Assembly (NCBI GenBank): GCA_021234155.1
Contig: JAJEKV010000028.1
Location: 3,928,567 to 3,992,566 of the forward strand
Length of the DNA: 64,000 bases
Direction: 5' to 3'
DNA from: Isoetes taiwanensis
Taxonomy: Eukaryota; Streptophyta; Lycopodiopsida; Isoetales; Isoetaceae
A program made the translations under genes and the position numbers. Of the stretch, positions 23,230 through 34,460 are shown in pieces (within the stretch, counting starts at the first letter, position 1; the number at the start of each line of letters is the position of its first letter). Below the pieces are notes generated by a model. The model did no database searches. It was given only the letters and a program-made list of their open reading frames with translations, and was not told the origin of the DNA.

Positions 23230-26200
23230 AGGCGCATATTATATTATAGTGGAGATTTTTACAAAATAAAAAAGCAGCCGCCCGCTATTTCCACTATGGG
23301 CACCGCCTATATACAAAAACGGGCTCAGAGCCCTATCTACTAAGTCCTAAGAAGAAAAACCCTCTACTCCGGGTTTGGAGGCGGGTGATGCGAGAGGAGG
23401 TGGTAGAGGTTACGCTTCAGATCCCGAAGGTGCGAACCACCTCCATCCCGTTGGTCTTCGGTCGGGATGTTCAGCCATCCCGCACACCAGCCGCCCATTC
23501 TCACGCCCGCGATTGTGGCAGGCGCCCGAGGTCCGAACAATTCATCTTGCGGGTAATCCCACTCGGCGGTTAGGGGCATAGTGCAGTCCCTCGTTCAAAC
23601 CGGCGGCGGCCATCTTTGGCGCCATCGGATGCCTTCGTTACTCCGGTTAGTCTTATATAGCCAACCGAGGAACTCCTTGTCGGCGTGGACCAATCACACA
23701 AATCGCCAACGTGTTTGCAATGCAAAGGCTGTTTCTAAAATGAGAATCTTTTCTCCGCCCGCATATCTAGCCATGGTACCTTTCTCACATTCCTTTTAAT
23801 GATATCCCGCCGAGGTTGCGGCGTTGAATGCCATTTCTTCTTTCCATGCGGCCAGGACATTAATGTGTGTCCTTTGCCCACATCGCATCATCCGATCCTT
23901 CTTTCCGTCTCATCCTCACCGTTCATTGCTTCTCCCTTACGTTTTGGGGACTTAGCCAAATTTTGCCTCTCAATACACTCCTTGGCATCTTTCGACACTG
24001 GCACCATCAACGGCTCAAGTTTAAGCCCTCTTCATACCTCTTAAGCCTCCTCGGTTGTAACCCTAAAAAACCCCGTTCTTCGCCTTTGTCCTCCGGGCTT
24101 GACTTTAGATCCTCGCCTTTTGAATCACTCTTCGTTTCTCGCAAATCGTTACCATGGCTGCCCCAAGATTTTCTACACTTCAAACTACTTGCTCCCAAGG
24201 ATCCCTCTCTTTTGCATCGTATCCTTCTTGATGCCCACTTTCCGTTGAAGCCCTTGTTGGCCCAAATAAAGAAGTCGCTGAACGACAAAAGCTTTACTGC
24301 AATTCTCTCAAATGGAACTTCCGGCCCAAATCGACCCGGTTGGCGGTTCATCGCCAATATCGTTAACAACCATGAAGCTACACCATCGTGGCTGATGGCA
24401 CCACCATTTTCGGGCTGACTCAACATTTGATTTCTGGGGTATTTCATATTCCCTTGCACACCCCTTGTTTATCGTGGTGCGCCATACCGGATCTAGATGT
24501 CGCGAGTTTGGTGCACCTCCTTATCATGCCAATGTCCATCGTCGACCAATATCGACAAGCCTCACGAAACCTTTGTTAAATTTCGTGGCGCCAAGTTCCT
24601 TTTTGGGTATTCTATCAAGAACACCCATATCAATAAACCTTTCTATAACCTGGTCATCACCGCTACACACTCCAACCACCACATAGATTGGCCCCAAATG
24701 ATGTTCTATCGTCTTCTCCAAGAAGTGGACCGCCGGTGCCACTTCCATTTCGAAGTTTCGTGGGAGGCCACTTTCAAGCCCTCATCCGTCATTACTTCCC
24801 TCCCACACCACAAAATTCTCATAATTCCACTGAAGGTCCCTTCCACTCGACTAACCGAAATGCACTTCACGCCCTTCTTCCCCCGGTCATGTCCAAAGTC
24901 CGCGACACCCATGTCATCGTCTCCTCCTCCGCCTACACCATCCGGTTCACACCATCTTTCCCAAACATCACAAACCGGGCAACAGCCGGCCCACCACCAC
25001 AACACCCTCCGTCGGTTGTTGTATCGCGATCGCCGGGATGCTCTGCCGCCGCTCTCAAGTTACAAAGAATCCCAAGACGCCTTATGAGCCGGGTTCAATC
25101 CGCACTAGAGGCCTCCTCGATGCGCGACACCAGGACCTTCAAGTCAGCCTTGCCCAAGTTGCAACTTTGAGGCCAAACTTCAAGACAAGCACGGTTCTCT
25201 TACGGGCTCATACAGATCTCAAAAGTGCACAAGATCAAGTCAGCCAACTTTGCAGATCAGCGGGCTCGGCCCAATCAGAAATTAATTTATTGGAGCACAA
25301 CAAGTCAAAGTCACGCTCTCCCGAAAGTACCAAAGGACGCAGATATTGCTAAGCTCAATGCCTTGTACTCCAAACTTTGTGAAAATTTCAGCACTCAAGT
25401 TCAAAACCTTACGAATCGGGGCGCCAAATTGCCTCCTTGACGGCTCGGCTTTCTACACAGTACCTCTCGACTCACCTCTTTCAAGATCAGCTTTTGCCAG
25501 GTGTGCGTAAACGTAAGATACTTGGATGACGCTGGAGATTGCCGCGTTTCGTCCCTCAATACTCCGGGAAATCCTCCTCCCAGTCAACACTTCTGAACGG
25601 GTCCGTGACCCGCCACGCCCTGCTGCTAGAAAGGGACAACCGGATACATTGATCTTGAACAACGGCTACAAAGAAGCTATTCGGGGTCTGGCGATGAGGC
25701 TCAAGCAAAACTTGATGCCCATACCGCCATTCTTAACCGTAATGCCGGTTGACTTCCCGGTTCCTTCCCTCGCTATCACGATTATGTGGTTGCTCGCGCC
25801 ACCTCTTCCTTTCAAGTGGCATGCGGCGGATGGACTGTGGATATTCCCCGAGCACCGCAGATTTTCTTGGTTTGGCGGAACTCTCCATTGAAGACAAAGG
25901 GTTGTGCTGTGCCTTGTGGTCTTTGATCTCGCCTACCGCGTGCGATCCGGACTTTATCACCTTCAGAGTTGTTCAGCCCATGGCTTCCATATTTCATGAT
26001 TTCTATCTGGGTGATACACAGAACACTTCGAAATGGGCCACGCCAGCTCTTTCAGGGTGACCCCACTGTGCAATGGGTGCTTCAGGATAACAATCCATAT
26101 CTTGCGGATCCTGCTCAGACCCAAACTCTTCATCGGAGTACATGCCTGAAGCTTGCCAATCATTTATCTCTCGGCGCAAGCGGAACCAACAACGAATAAG

Positions 26201-27120
26201 GAAGTATCTAGGACATCCCGAGGATCTTCCCTATGCACAAATTTATATGCAGCACCTGTAGGTTATAATCAATTACGACTGCTCGTTGGATAGCAAAGGC
26301 GGTCCCCACGGGGATGGGATAGCCCTCTGTCAACTCTCAACTCTCTGCTTCTCTTTGGGATCGTTGGTGTCAAGCTCTTGATCCCGATCTTGTCGATCAA
26401 TTCGGGAGACCGCCGGCAACCCACCACGGGCATGGTTCCTTCTCCCTATGCTTCCACTGCACCTCCACGCCCCGGGTTCTGACTTCGATTGGCGCCTCCC
26501 TTTTTGGACCAAGGTCATGGATGGTCATGCCGGATGGACTCCACCTCCCAGAATCTCGACGGATCTCGGTGGGATCCACGTTTTGTTCGCCGCTCACATT
26601 GGGAAGAAGGTGCCACTCGGATACCACCACCACGTTGGATCTATATTGCTAATGATCGTGGTTGGCAAACCGGCGGCGGGATGCGCTTCATGGTCTTGAC
26701 ACCTTCTTGCGAGAATGCCACCACCTCACCGATCCTTCATCCATCATTTCAGCGGGTTTTTGTGCTGCTCTCAAATGCATTTTGCTAAGCTCCTTAAATC
26801 GGCGGCGCCCCATTTTTCACTCAATCGAATGCCGGTGTCGGTGCCTTTGGCCTCCGGACCAGTCTCCTCATGGAATGTCGTACATTTCTTCAGACGCCCA
26901 TGTTGCCTTTGAAGACATGGTAATGATCTCGCTTTATTGATGCAGATCCCCGCCCTTGGCCAAAACACTCCTCCCCGCTCTTCAAACACGCCCGGGATCT
27001 CATTAGCCGCATTACCATAATGGTGCCCGCCCTCACTCCCGCGGAGGATCACTTTCCACGATGGCTTCCCTCGAAACCCCTTCCTCCTTTTCTTCACTCG
27101 AGTGTCGCTTTGGTGGGGAG
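23230..27120 (+). other. Extra region between integrase and 3' LTR, unrecognised
   Basis: About 3.9 kb separates integrase from the 3' LTR. Plus-strand frames dominate (23867-24418, 24497-25087, 25526-25891, 26489-26788). Together they look like one long protein broken by frameshifts. Visible bits are FVKFRGAKFLFGYSIKNTH, a heptad-like Leu/Gln stretch near 25110-25430, and WIYIANDRGWQTGGG. I recognise no domain and see no clear signal peptide or fusion-type membrane segment. Extra frames at this place are known in some plant gypsy lineages. A short purine tract (GGTGGGGAG) precedes the LTR. Confidence 0.55.
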
Positions 27121-27709
27121 TGTTAGTCCCGTGGCCTCCCCGGTACAAGACTATTCATGCATACGACGCACCAGGTCAAGCTCAAGGATCCTCGCCAGCA
27201 ACCCACCGGGTCAGCCATCAAAGGCTCGCTAGAAGACCAAGCAGAACCAGCCGGTCAAAAGCCTCGTCCACAACAACAGGCCACAAATGACAAGTGATGA
27301 CCCGTCACCGCCCGTGTCACCACGGGCGTGATTCTAGGCATTTAAAGAGGCACCGCCAACATTCCTCGCAAATCGGGCCTCCTTCCGTGAGTCGGCACCG
27401 AGATCAGTCAGAGTGTCTATATTGGGCCCAAGGCCATTGTACTATATATATGAGTAGAGCTAGCATATGATGGCTAGATGAGTTTTGAGTCTTGTCTCCT
27501 TTCAGTTTTTCTCTCTATTGCGAGAGCTCATGTATGTTCATCATTGATATCAAGGAAGCTTATCATTTTCCTCTCATTTGTTCTGTTTTCTTCTTCTTCT
27601 TCTCTTCTTGCAAATCCCGCGTGACATAGTCCCCCGGACTCTCCTGTTAGATCCACGGGTCCTCACAGAGGGCTGTCTTCCAGGAGTTCCCGAACCCAGA
27701 CCCCAAACA
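27121..27709 (+). repeat. 3' LTR of the 14 kb gypsy element
   Basis: This LTR is 589 bp, with a TATA box at about 27442-27453. It ends in ACA directly before the TATAC target duplication. Confidence 0.92.
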
Positions 27710-27714
27710 TATAC

Positions 27715-28279
27715 AGCACAATTTACAGCGCCAATTGAATATTGGATGGGACTCTTGCAACATCTGGGTAATATCACCAACGTGGAAGGTCCCTACGAGG
27801 ACTTTTGGCCGCGCACTAGGCAAGATAGACTTGACATACCTGATGTGGTGGCTGTGGTGGAGCCAATTGCAACCATCACTCCTGCTTATGTTGGTCCATT
27901 GAAGGATAAGCCCGTACCAGAATTCAATCCATTCAAGGATTTGAAGAAGGGCATGTTTGTATTGGCGCGCCCTGATGATGTCTTGTGCCCAACATGGCTA
28001 GGGTATGCTACAGAGGAACCCCAAATGGATGATAAGAAAGACAACTTTGAGACTATTCAGGTCACTTGGTGGGAGCCTGTCCCTGTTAGGAACCAGGTGT
28101 TCCCAGCCAACTATGTCAATTGTTGGAAGAAGAGATGGAGGCCGACGACTGCTAGTGACCACATTGAGATAGAGAGTATCGACTACGCTTGGAGTCCTTC
28201 GAATAAGAAGAAGCTACCAAACACTGTCAAGATTCCTACGCTTGTTGCAGAAGCATATGCGGCACTTGCCGGGCACTAA
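27715..28279 (+). pseudogene. DDE-like DUF7869-type protein, C-terminal part
   Basis: The reading frame of the gene broken at 13700 resumes in phase after one TATAC copy and runs to a TAA ending at 28279. It encodes IEYWMGLLQHLGNITNVEG, then a small barrel-like module (FNPFKDLKKGMFVLARP, WLGYATEE, IQVTWWEPVP, CWKKRWRP). Such a C-terminal module that reads like a chromo/BAH-type fold is usual, as I recall, in this family. That structural reading is inference. No stop lies inside this part. With 11191-13700 the whole protein would be about 1,025 codons. Confidence 0.75.
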
Positions 28280-28740
<461 letters not shown>

Positions 28741-29480
28741 GCGATCTTGTCCGTTTGATAATTAGTTATTGTTTTGCGTAACTAAATGCATGCCCGAAAC
28801 CACGTCCTATGGAGTGGAACTATGTTTTTGAAAATGCTCATTTCTCATTTCTCTTGTAAATGAGGATCGATTTCTCTTGTAAATGAGGATTGATTGTATA
28901 CAAAGCATTCTTTCCGGGGCCTGAACAAGGTCGTTTACACTCCTTTAGCCGATGTTTTTGTGGTCTCTGGCAATTTTTATTGTTGGTCATTAAATTATCT
29001 AAGTAGAAGATGCAACCGATTCGAACAATAGTTTTGAAGAAGAAACCGTTGTTTAACTTTTTCCTCTCGCTGTTGTTTCCGTGTGAAGGTTCAAATTTCT
29101 TCTTTTTCTTTGATGGAGTTCGGCATACCGTCTTTCACAAGTGTGGCGTCTCAACTTGCTACCGTCGGAGCATCACAATGGCTACAGGGTAGCCTATTCT
29201 TGACTTAGCATTGTCTTCTATTATTGATCACCTAAAGGTATTGTTTTTTGCAGTTCTTTTTTTTTTTATTCCGGTAGATAAAAGGACTAGATAAAAGGGA
29301 TGTTGCTATGATATATATACACAAATTTGTGTGTGGTATAAATCCTCTTGCTTGCAGATTGTGATAATGGTGTCCATTTCTCATGGTAACCATCACGTGA
29401 ACTTCCTGCAAATATGCTAGAATATTTGAGGCACCTGTTAACATGTTTAATAGCACCAGAATCAATCATGATTTCCCTGT
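28741..29480. other. AT-rich sequence without a recognised gene
   Basis: A short duplicated word (CATTTCTCTTGTAAATGAGGAT) occurs near 28850-28890. No protein family is recognised. Confidence 0.4.
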
Positions 29481-29482
29481 AA

Positions 29483-29870
29483 ACATACCTGTAAATTTTC
29501 AAAAGACGTCTTCTCGTGGTTTTGTGCCAGCTTTGTTGACCGGAAGCTTACTGCAAAAATCTACCAAGCCCCGCATTGAATCTGCTTTATCTTTCTCAGA
29601 CTCTTTACTCAAACAAACCAAACCCAAGCAGTCTAACTATTTTGTGGCTCTAACAAACGGCCTCAAAGCAAAAATCTACCAAGCCCTGCACCAAACGACT
29701 TCAAACAGGGATAGCTGACCAACAATACAATCATGTATCCTGTTCAAAAAGTTGAATCAGAAGCTAAGAAATAAGTCAGAATTGAGCTGGAGGGGGGTAC
29801 AACTCTGCCAAGAGCCACCATTCTACCATTCTTGGACGCTGCTAGGAAAAAACCAAACAATGGTTCATTC
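29483..29870 (+). repeat. Dispersed direct repeat, copy 1
   Basis: This stretch (AAACATACCTGTAAATTTTC ... TTGGACGCTGCTAGGAAAAA) recurs at 30868-31162 continued by 31497-31580. Copy 2 is split by an insertion. An internal motif AAAATCTACCAAGCCC occurs twice per copy. Confidence 0.88.
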
Positions 29871-30184
29871 TTCACAAACTTATTATGGTGCACAGCACCT
29901 GGTCACTCCTGGTATGCTCCTTAAGAATATAGTGGGTTCATAAGATTAAAACCAAATGATAGCAATGACATACCGTTTTGAGGAAGAGAATGCTGCCACA
30001 GATCAGCCAAGCACTTCATTGAGCATTATGGCAATGTTGCATAGAAATAGAGAAGGAAAAAACGGCCTCTACAATATACCATGTCGCATACCATGTCAAA
30101 TGCGTGTTCTTCAATAAGTTCTTTAAACTTATGCAGAGCTGCGAATGCAGCATGGCAAAGGCAGAACTTTCAGCAGAGTTTATG

Positions 30185-30294
30185 AAGGGGTTAAACCCCC
30201 TTTAGAGCCCATTACGGCAAATAAATGGGCGAGCCCGGAGGGGCGAGCCCATTTATTTTTGCCGTAATGGGCGAGAAAGAGGGTTTGACCCCTT
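30185..30294. repeat. Foldback element, about 110 bp
   Basis: Two arms pair across a GC-rich loop. The left is AAGGGGTTAAACCCCCTTT then GCCCATTACGGCAAATAAAT. The right is ATTTATTTTTGCCGTAATGG then AAAGAGGGTTTGACCCCTT. A few mismatches occur. It lies between the two copies of the dispersed repeat. Confidence 0.85.
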
Positions 30295-30324
30295 TAACCG
30301 GCAGGGTCCGAGACTGCTTTAGCA

Positions 30325-30530
30325 GTGGAAAGAAAATTTGCATCAGCGATTTAAAGAAAGGAAGCTAAAGAAAATTTGCATCAGCGATTCAAAGAAAGGG
30401 AGCTCCGATTTGGGTGACGCGAAGCAGCGATTCAAGCAAGGATTTAAGATTTAAGCAGCGATTCCAGCATTGATTTAAGCTCTGATTTAAGAAGCCTTCA
30501 AGATTGCAAGGCTAGAGCTCCAAGACCTCC
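30325..30530. repeat. Degenerate short tandem repeats
   Basis: AAAGAAAATTTGCATCAGCGATT occurs twice, followed by several GCAGCGATT / GATTTAAG words. No coding potential is seen. Confidence 0.75.
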
Positions 30531-30867
30531 AAGACGGCCGGCCAGAGCTCCAGAGCTCCGATTTAAGCAAAGCCTTCAAGATGGCCTGCCAGAGCTTTGT
30601 CTTCGCTAAGATATTTGAGAGCTGAGATGCTTGGTGGACGGTTTATCAAGATAAACAGGCAAGCAGATGGTTTATCAAGATAAACAGGCTGAATATGAGC
30701 TGTTACGGCTAATAACTAATCTCAATCAGACGGCTAAGATCTAAAGTAGTCGAGGAACTGCCGGTTAAGGTTCTATCAGCTAAAAAGACAGCATTGCTCC
30801 ATATTACTGCCCTGCTTTGTTTATGTGCTTTGTTCAACTGAAACATAAACATAAACATAAACATAAT

Positions 30868-31162
30868 AAAACATACCTGTAAATTTCCAGAAGACGTCTT
30901 CTCGTGGTTTTGTGCCAGCTTTGTTGACTGGAAGCTTACTGCAAAAATCTACCAAGCCCTGCACTGAATCTGCTATCTTTCTCAGACTCTTTACTCAAGC
31001 AAACCAAACCCAAGCAGTCTAACTATTCTGTGGCTCTAACAAACGGCCTCAAAGCAAAAATCTACCAAGCCCTGCACCAAACGGCTTCAAATGGGATAGC
31101 TGACCAACAATACAATCATGTGTCCTGTTCAAAAAGTTGAATCAGAAGCTAAGAAATAAGTC
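30868..31162 (+). repeat. Dispersed direct repeat, copy 2 (left part)
   Basis: This is homologous to 29483-29780. It is preceded by an AAACAT microsatellite (about 30840-30865) and broken at AAGTC, with the rest resuming near 31497. Confidence 0.88.
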
Positions 31163-31382
31163 GTAAAGATTTTTTACCTTCAATTCTGCCATCGTGTCCA
31201 ATAGGGCTTTGACACGTGGCGACACTTCTTTTCTTGAAAGATTGCAATCTCGCGTGCCGCTGTTCTACCGAAATTTACTCCGCTTTCTGTTGTTTTTACT
31301 CGCATCCAGCTGTTTCTACCACGCATTCCTCTGATTCTACTCTACATTCTGGTCGCAGAATTGAAGGTAAAAAATTCTTTAC
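31163..31382. mobile_element. MITE-like element with 27-bp terminal inverted repeats
   Basis: The left end GTAAAGATTTTTTACC...CAATTCTGC (31163-31189) is an almost perfect inverted repeat of the right end (31355-31382), with one extra base. The 220-bp body has no gene. I could not settle a target duplication because another foldback abuts its right side. Confidence 0.8.
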
Positions 31383-31390
31383 ATCATGCC

Positions 31391-31488
31391 AAAGTCCCTC
31401 TGGGCTGCTTTCTGGCCTGTCAAGGTGGCCTCCGCGCTCCGCGTGTCGGGCCACCTTTCCAGGCCAGAAAGCAGCCCAGAGGGACTTT
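31391..31488. repeat. Long foldback hairpin with 40-bp arms
   Basis: The left arm begins AAAGTCCCTCTGGGCTGCTT and the right arm ends in its complement. 29 bp pair perfectly, then two bases mismatch, then 9 more pair. The loop is about 18 bases and GC-rich. It is absent from copy 1 of the surrounding repeat. Confidence 0.92.
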
Positions 31489-31659
31489 CCCTTATACGGA
31501 ATTGAGCTCGACAGGGTTACAACTCCGCCAAGAGCCACCATTCTACCATTCTTGGACGCTGCTAGGAAAAACGGTGTCGTCTAAACTTTTTGAACGAACC
31601 CTAAAAAAAAGGCACATCAAATCTCGACCATAAGATCGAGGTCATTTAATCTCGACCGT

Positions 31660-31719
31660 AGATGTTAGGGCGTGGTTCAAGACACGCGCCAAAACATTAT
31701 AATATTTAATAATATAAGA
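31660..31719 (-). mobile_element. Helitron 5' terminus (minus strand)
   Basis: Read on the minus strand from 31719, the sequence is TCTTATATTATTAAATATTA then TAATGTT, preceded by A. It resembles the 5' ends at 53602 and 60596 (TCTTATATTATAATGTTAT). The only minus-strand 3' end seen is at 5827. Confidence 0.5.
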
Positions 31720-31735
31720 TATAAGATGAGGTAAA

Positions 31736-32608
31736 TCATCACACGAAAGCCTGAGGAACCAATCAGTTTACTGTTTGTGCTGGGGAAGAAGCTCAAGTCA
31801 TAGAGTATTATCTGGCACTCTTTGGGCTTGAGGCAGAGGTTAGCATACACAATGCATTTAAATGCTAAATGTGGAAGTTTAAAAAGTGCACTGATGGTTT
31901 TCATAAAATGCTCATAGAGATGTTGTATTTTGGAATCTTGTGCTATGGCAAACCTATGGCAAACATGGACATGGCCAGAAAAGTCTAAATATCTGCAGCA
32001 TTTCCTGCCTGACAGTTAATTAGGCATTTTGGATGATGAATGCAACTGCCTTCCCCATAGCCGTCAAACTCTGTATATGACGCCTAGATTAGAGCATTAT
32101 AAGTATCCAGCAATTCATGGGCTGGACAATTGGACACAACTGAATGTTTGATCAGTACTCCATGATATGTCATTTGGATGCTATATTTATCTCATGGAAT
32201 GCTTCTATTGTATTGCCTTGCATTATTTTGTACATAATATCCTGTTATTAATAAAGCGCCAATCAGTGGTAGCTTGTGTACCAGAGATTTGGCAATGACA
32301 AAAGTTAGCAAGGGTCGCCAAGGCCTCAATATTTGTTATGCATTATCGACTCCTCCACTATAGAAAATTATTATTACCATGAGCTAAATTATCACATAGA
32401 AAGCCTGAGGATCCATCATACATTTATGCCACTGCGTAAGACACAAAGTGATCAGTTTTCCATTTATGCTGGAGAAGGAGCTCATGTCATAGAGTATTAT
32501 CTGCCAATCTTTGGCTTGAAGCAGATGTTAACATATACAATGCAATTATATGCTAGCAACACCTTGGCTTTGAAGCAGTTGCTCGGCATCGGCATTCCGC
32601 AAACGTGA
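31736..32608 (+). repeat. Duplicated unidentified coding-like segment
   Basis: A segment near 31738-31880 recurs at about 32388-32545. Copy 2 reads SDQFSIYAGEGAHVIEYYLPIFGLK in one frame and copy 1 reads a broken version (AQVIEYYLALFGLEAEV). It looks like a captured exon, but I cannot name the protein. 31900-32380 between them shows nothing recognisable. Confidence 0.5.
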
Positions 32609-32942
32609 TTTCATCATTTTATTTTCCAGGTAAATATTAGTCGTTCTTCATTGTTGCATTTGCTTAAGACACGCTGCCAATGGATGCATATCATCGTCAC
32701 ATGTAAGTGTCTTTGTTTGCATGCTTTATTTTTCTTCAATGAAATAGCACACCAGAAAATGCTTCATACGATTTGGCAAGAAAATATTTTCAACATCGGT
32801 GTTCAATATTGCCATAGCTATAGTGCTTGCCATAGAGATGTGGAACTTGTAAATTTGAGGGTCCCTGTTTGTTAACCGCCTTGGGCACTATAGGGTCGAT
32901 GCTTTGCCTTCTCAGATAGGTTTAATGTGCATTGTAGCAAAG

Positions 32943-33105
32943 AAAGATCGCCCAGGTCTGATTGTATTTGGCCTGTCAAATAATTAGAAGACAAATCCAG
33001 TTCTTGCAAGTTTGGCAAGTTCGACCCCATACCTATTGGAATTTTGCCAATAAAGCTGTTGCCTTGCAGGATTATAAGGTTTTCAGCATAGTTAGCAGAT
33101 AACGC
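32943..33105 (-). pseudogene. LRR receptor-like fragment
   Basis: The minus strand reads two leucine-rich repeats: NLIILQGNSFIGKIPIGMGS, then LPNLQELDLSSNYLTGQIQS. These match the plant LxxLxLxxNxLxGxIP consensus. No signal peptide, membrane segment or kinase is near, so this is a short captured or relic exon. Confidence 0.8.
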
Positions 33106-33374
33106 ATTAGCCCCAAATTTGTAACGTGTTATCTGTTAGCTAACAGAATAACTCATACTAACGGATTATTTTTTGCCCAAAATGTCTCAGACCTCCAAAT
33201 TGAAACAAGGTGCTGCACACGAGGGGTTGCCCTCCGGTGGCCCGAGAGTGTGTTTTCATGGGTTCTGTTTCGTTCTTTTATGTTGGGTCTTGTTTGTTTT
33301 ATGTGGAAGCAAAATCCAAGTATTACAACATATGGGATCAATATTCTTAGACCAAAGTAGCATGCAAGTTCTTT

Positions 33375-33790
33375 TTACATGTGTCTAAGAAACATGACCA
33401 AAACTTGGAGAGTTGCAAAGATAATAATTGTGATGCCAATATATCTATGTGAGTGGTATTCACGACCAACAGATTTATGCCCTAAATAAAGCCCTATGCC
33501 CCAAGCAGTGATTCCTAGAACATAACCAGAAGCTTGGAAAAGGATATGGAGGTAAAACCAAGCAGGATCGAACCTTTTGAATGGACGAAGATACCTGGCA
33601 CACATAGCTCCAAGGATGAGAAGGAAAAATCCATGAGTATTTTTAAGATGTTGCCTAGGAAACATCTATGGTTCCATAGCTATCTCGTTCAGAAAGAGAA
33701 TGCCATGCTAGAGCATCACCATTTACTGTGCTACCTCTGTTCCATAAATGGTACAGCTTGCCAGGAACGCTGTTGAAACTGAACTTAGCA
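33375..33790 (-). pseudogene. DOMON / cytochrome b561 fragment
   Basis: The minus strand first gives a DOMON C-terminal stretch (GKLYHLWNRGSTVNG ... LSERDSYGTID). It then gives the b561 core: HGFFLLILGAMCARYLRPFK, DPAWFYLHILFQASGYVLGI and HSHRYIGITIIIFATLQVL. The histidines in NTHGF, YLH and HSHR are the expected haem ligands of membrane-spanning ascorbate-type electron carriers. N-terminal DOMON and the final helices are missing and the exon ends at a GTAAAA donor-like site. It is a fragment, probably captured. Confidence 0.85.
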
Positions 33791-33799
33791 TTGAAAGGA

Positions 33800-34370
33800 T
33801 GTAAAGCTATTTGTAAGTTGACTACTTGTAAGTTGAATTGCTGAAGGCAACTAATGCACTGCTTCCAGCCATCTGTCCTTCTGTGCTATGGTGAATTCCC
33901 CATCCTATTTACAGTATGGTGCCAGTTCTAAGTATAAGCCAATTCTGCTCCTTGTTTCACCAAACTAGAGCAATTTGATAATGTTTTGCTTCAGCTGCTA
34001 AATGTGAGACCCGTCTTGCAGGCCCCTTGCCATGAACCACAAAACTACAATCACAAATGCTTCACAAATGTATTCATTGTTCTTCAACTTTGTGAGAAAC
34101 GTTTAACCCCAAATGTTAGGTTCACAATCTTTGCATAAATCTTTCTGATAATACCTTTTTGCAGCAGATGCTTGGGGCCACGGAACCCAAATGGCTCCCT
34201 GCCTCTACATCCTCTTTTGCAAAAGCTAGAGGATTTGTATGGGCACTACTGGCTATGGCGATCCGGTTGCGTTAGATGAGAAATAAATATGTACTAATGT
34301 AGAGGCCGGAAAGGGGCACAGATTCGCAGAAAAGGGGGTAGGTCCCCTGTAACAGAAGCGGTGTTTGAAG
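33800..34370. other. No recognised gene
   Basis: AT-rich sequence with only short unrelated frames. Confidence 0.4.
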
Positions 34371-34460
34371 CAGTTTTTGGCATAATCTAGGTATATATCA
34401 ACATATACCTGGAATATGCCAAAACCCTATATAAGCAAGGGTTCCCAGGGGGCAACCCAA
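34368..34460. repeat. Palindromic TATA module, copy A
   Basis: GTTTGAAGCAG is followed by an inverted repeat (TTTTTGGCATA...TATGCCAAAA, 34374-34424). Then come TATATAAGCAAGGG and GGGGGCAACCCAAAA. Copies B and C are at 35390 and 41570. Confidence 0.85.

Larger units (their letters stand above)
13701..27709 (+). mobile_element. Ty3/gypsy LTR retrotransposon, 14.0 kb, with duplicated pol segment
   Basis: LTRs at 13701-14290 and 27121-27709 begin TGTTAGTCC and end CCCCAAA(A)CA. They are flanked by a perfect 5-bp target duplication TATAC (13696-13700, 27710-27714). Inside, in order, are gag with zinc knuckles, protease-RT-RNase H (copy 1), protease-RT-RNase H (copy 2), integrase, then 3.9 kb of unrecognised sequence. 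Domain order PR-RT-RH-INT is that of Ty3/gypsy. All coding parts are broken by small indels. I see no canonical TGG-type primer site after the 5' LTR. Excision in silico restores the reading frame of the host gene. Confidence 0.93.

Noticed and set aside
24007-26788. Envelope-like protein in the gypsy element
   Set aside because: No signal peptide, fusion peptide or membrane anchor could be seen, so I left the region unassigned.
26771-27148. Minus-strand frames inside the 14 kb gypsy element
   Set aside because: They are shadows of the plus-strand frames, with no recognisable domain.
29287-29502. MIDSGAIKH as a Copia protease-like motif on the minus strand
   Set aside because: Only the DSGA word fits and the flanks do not match any pol segment.
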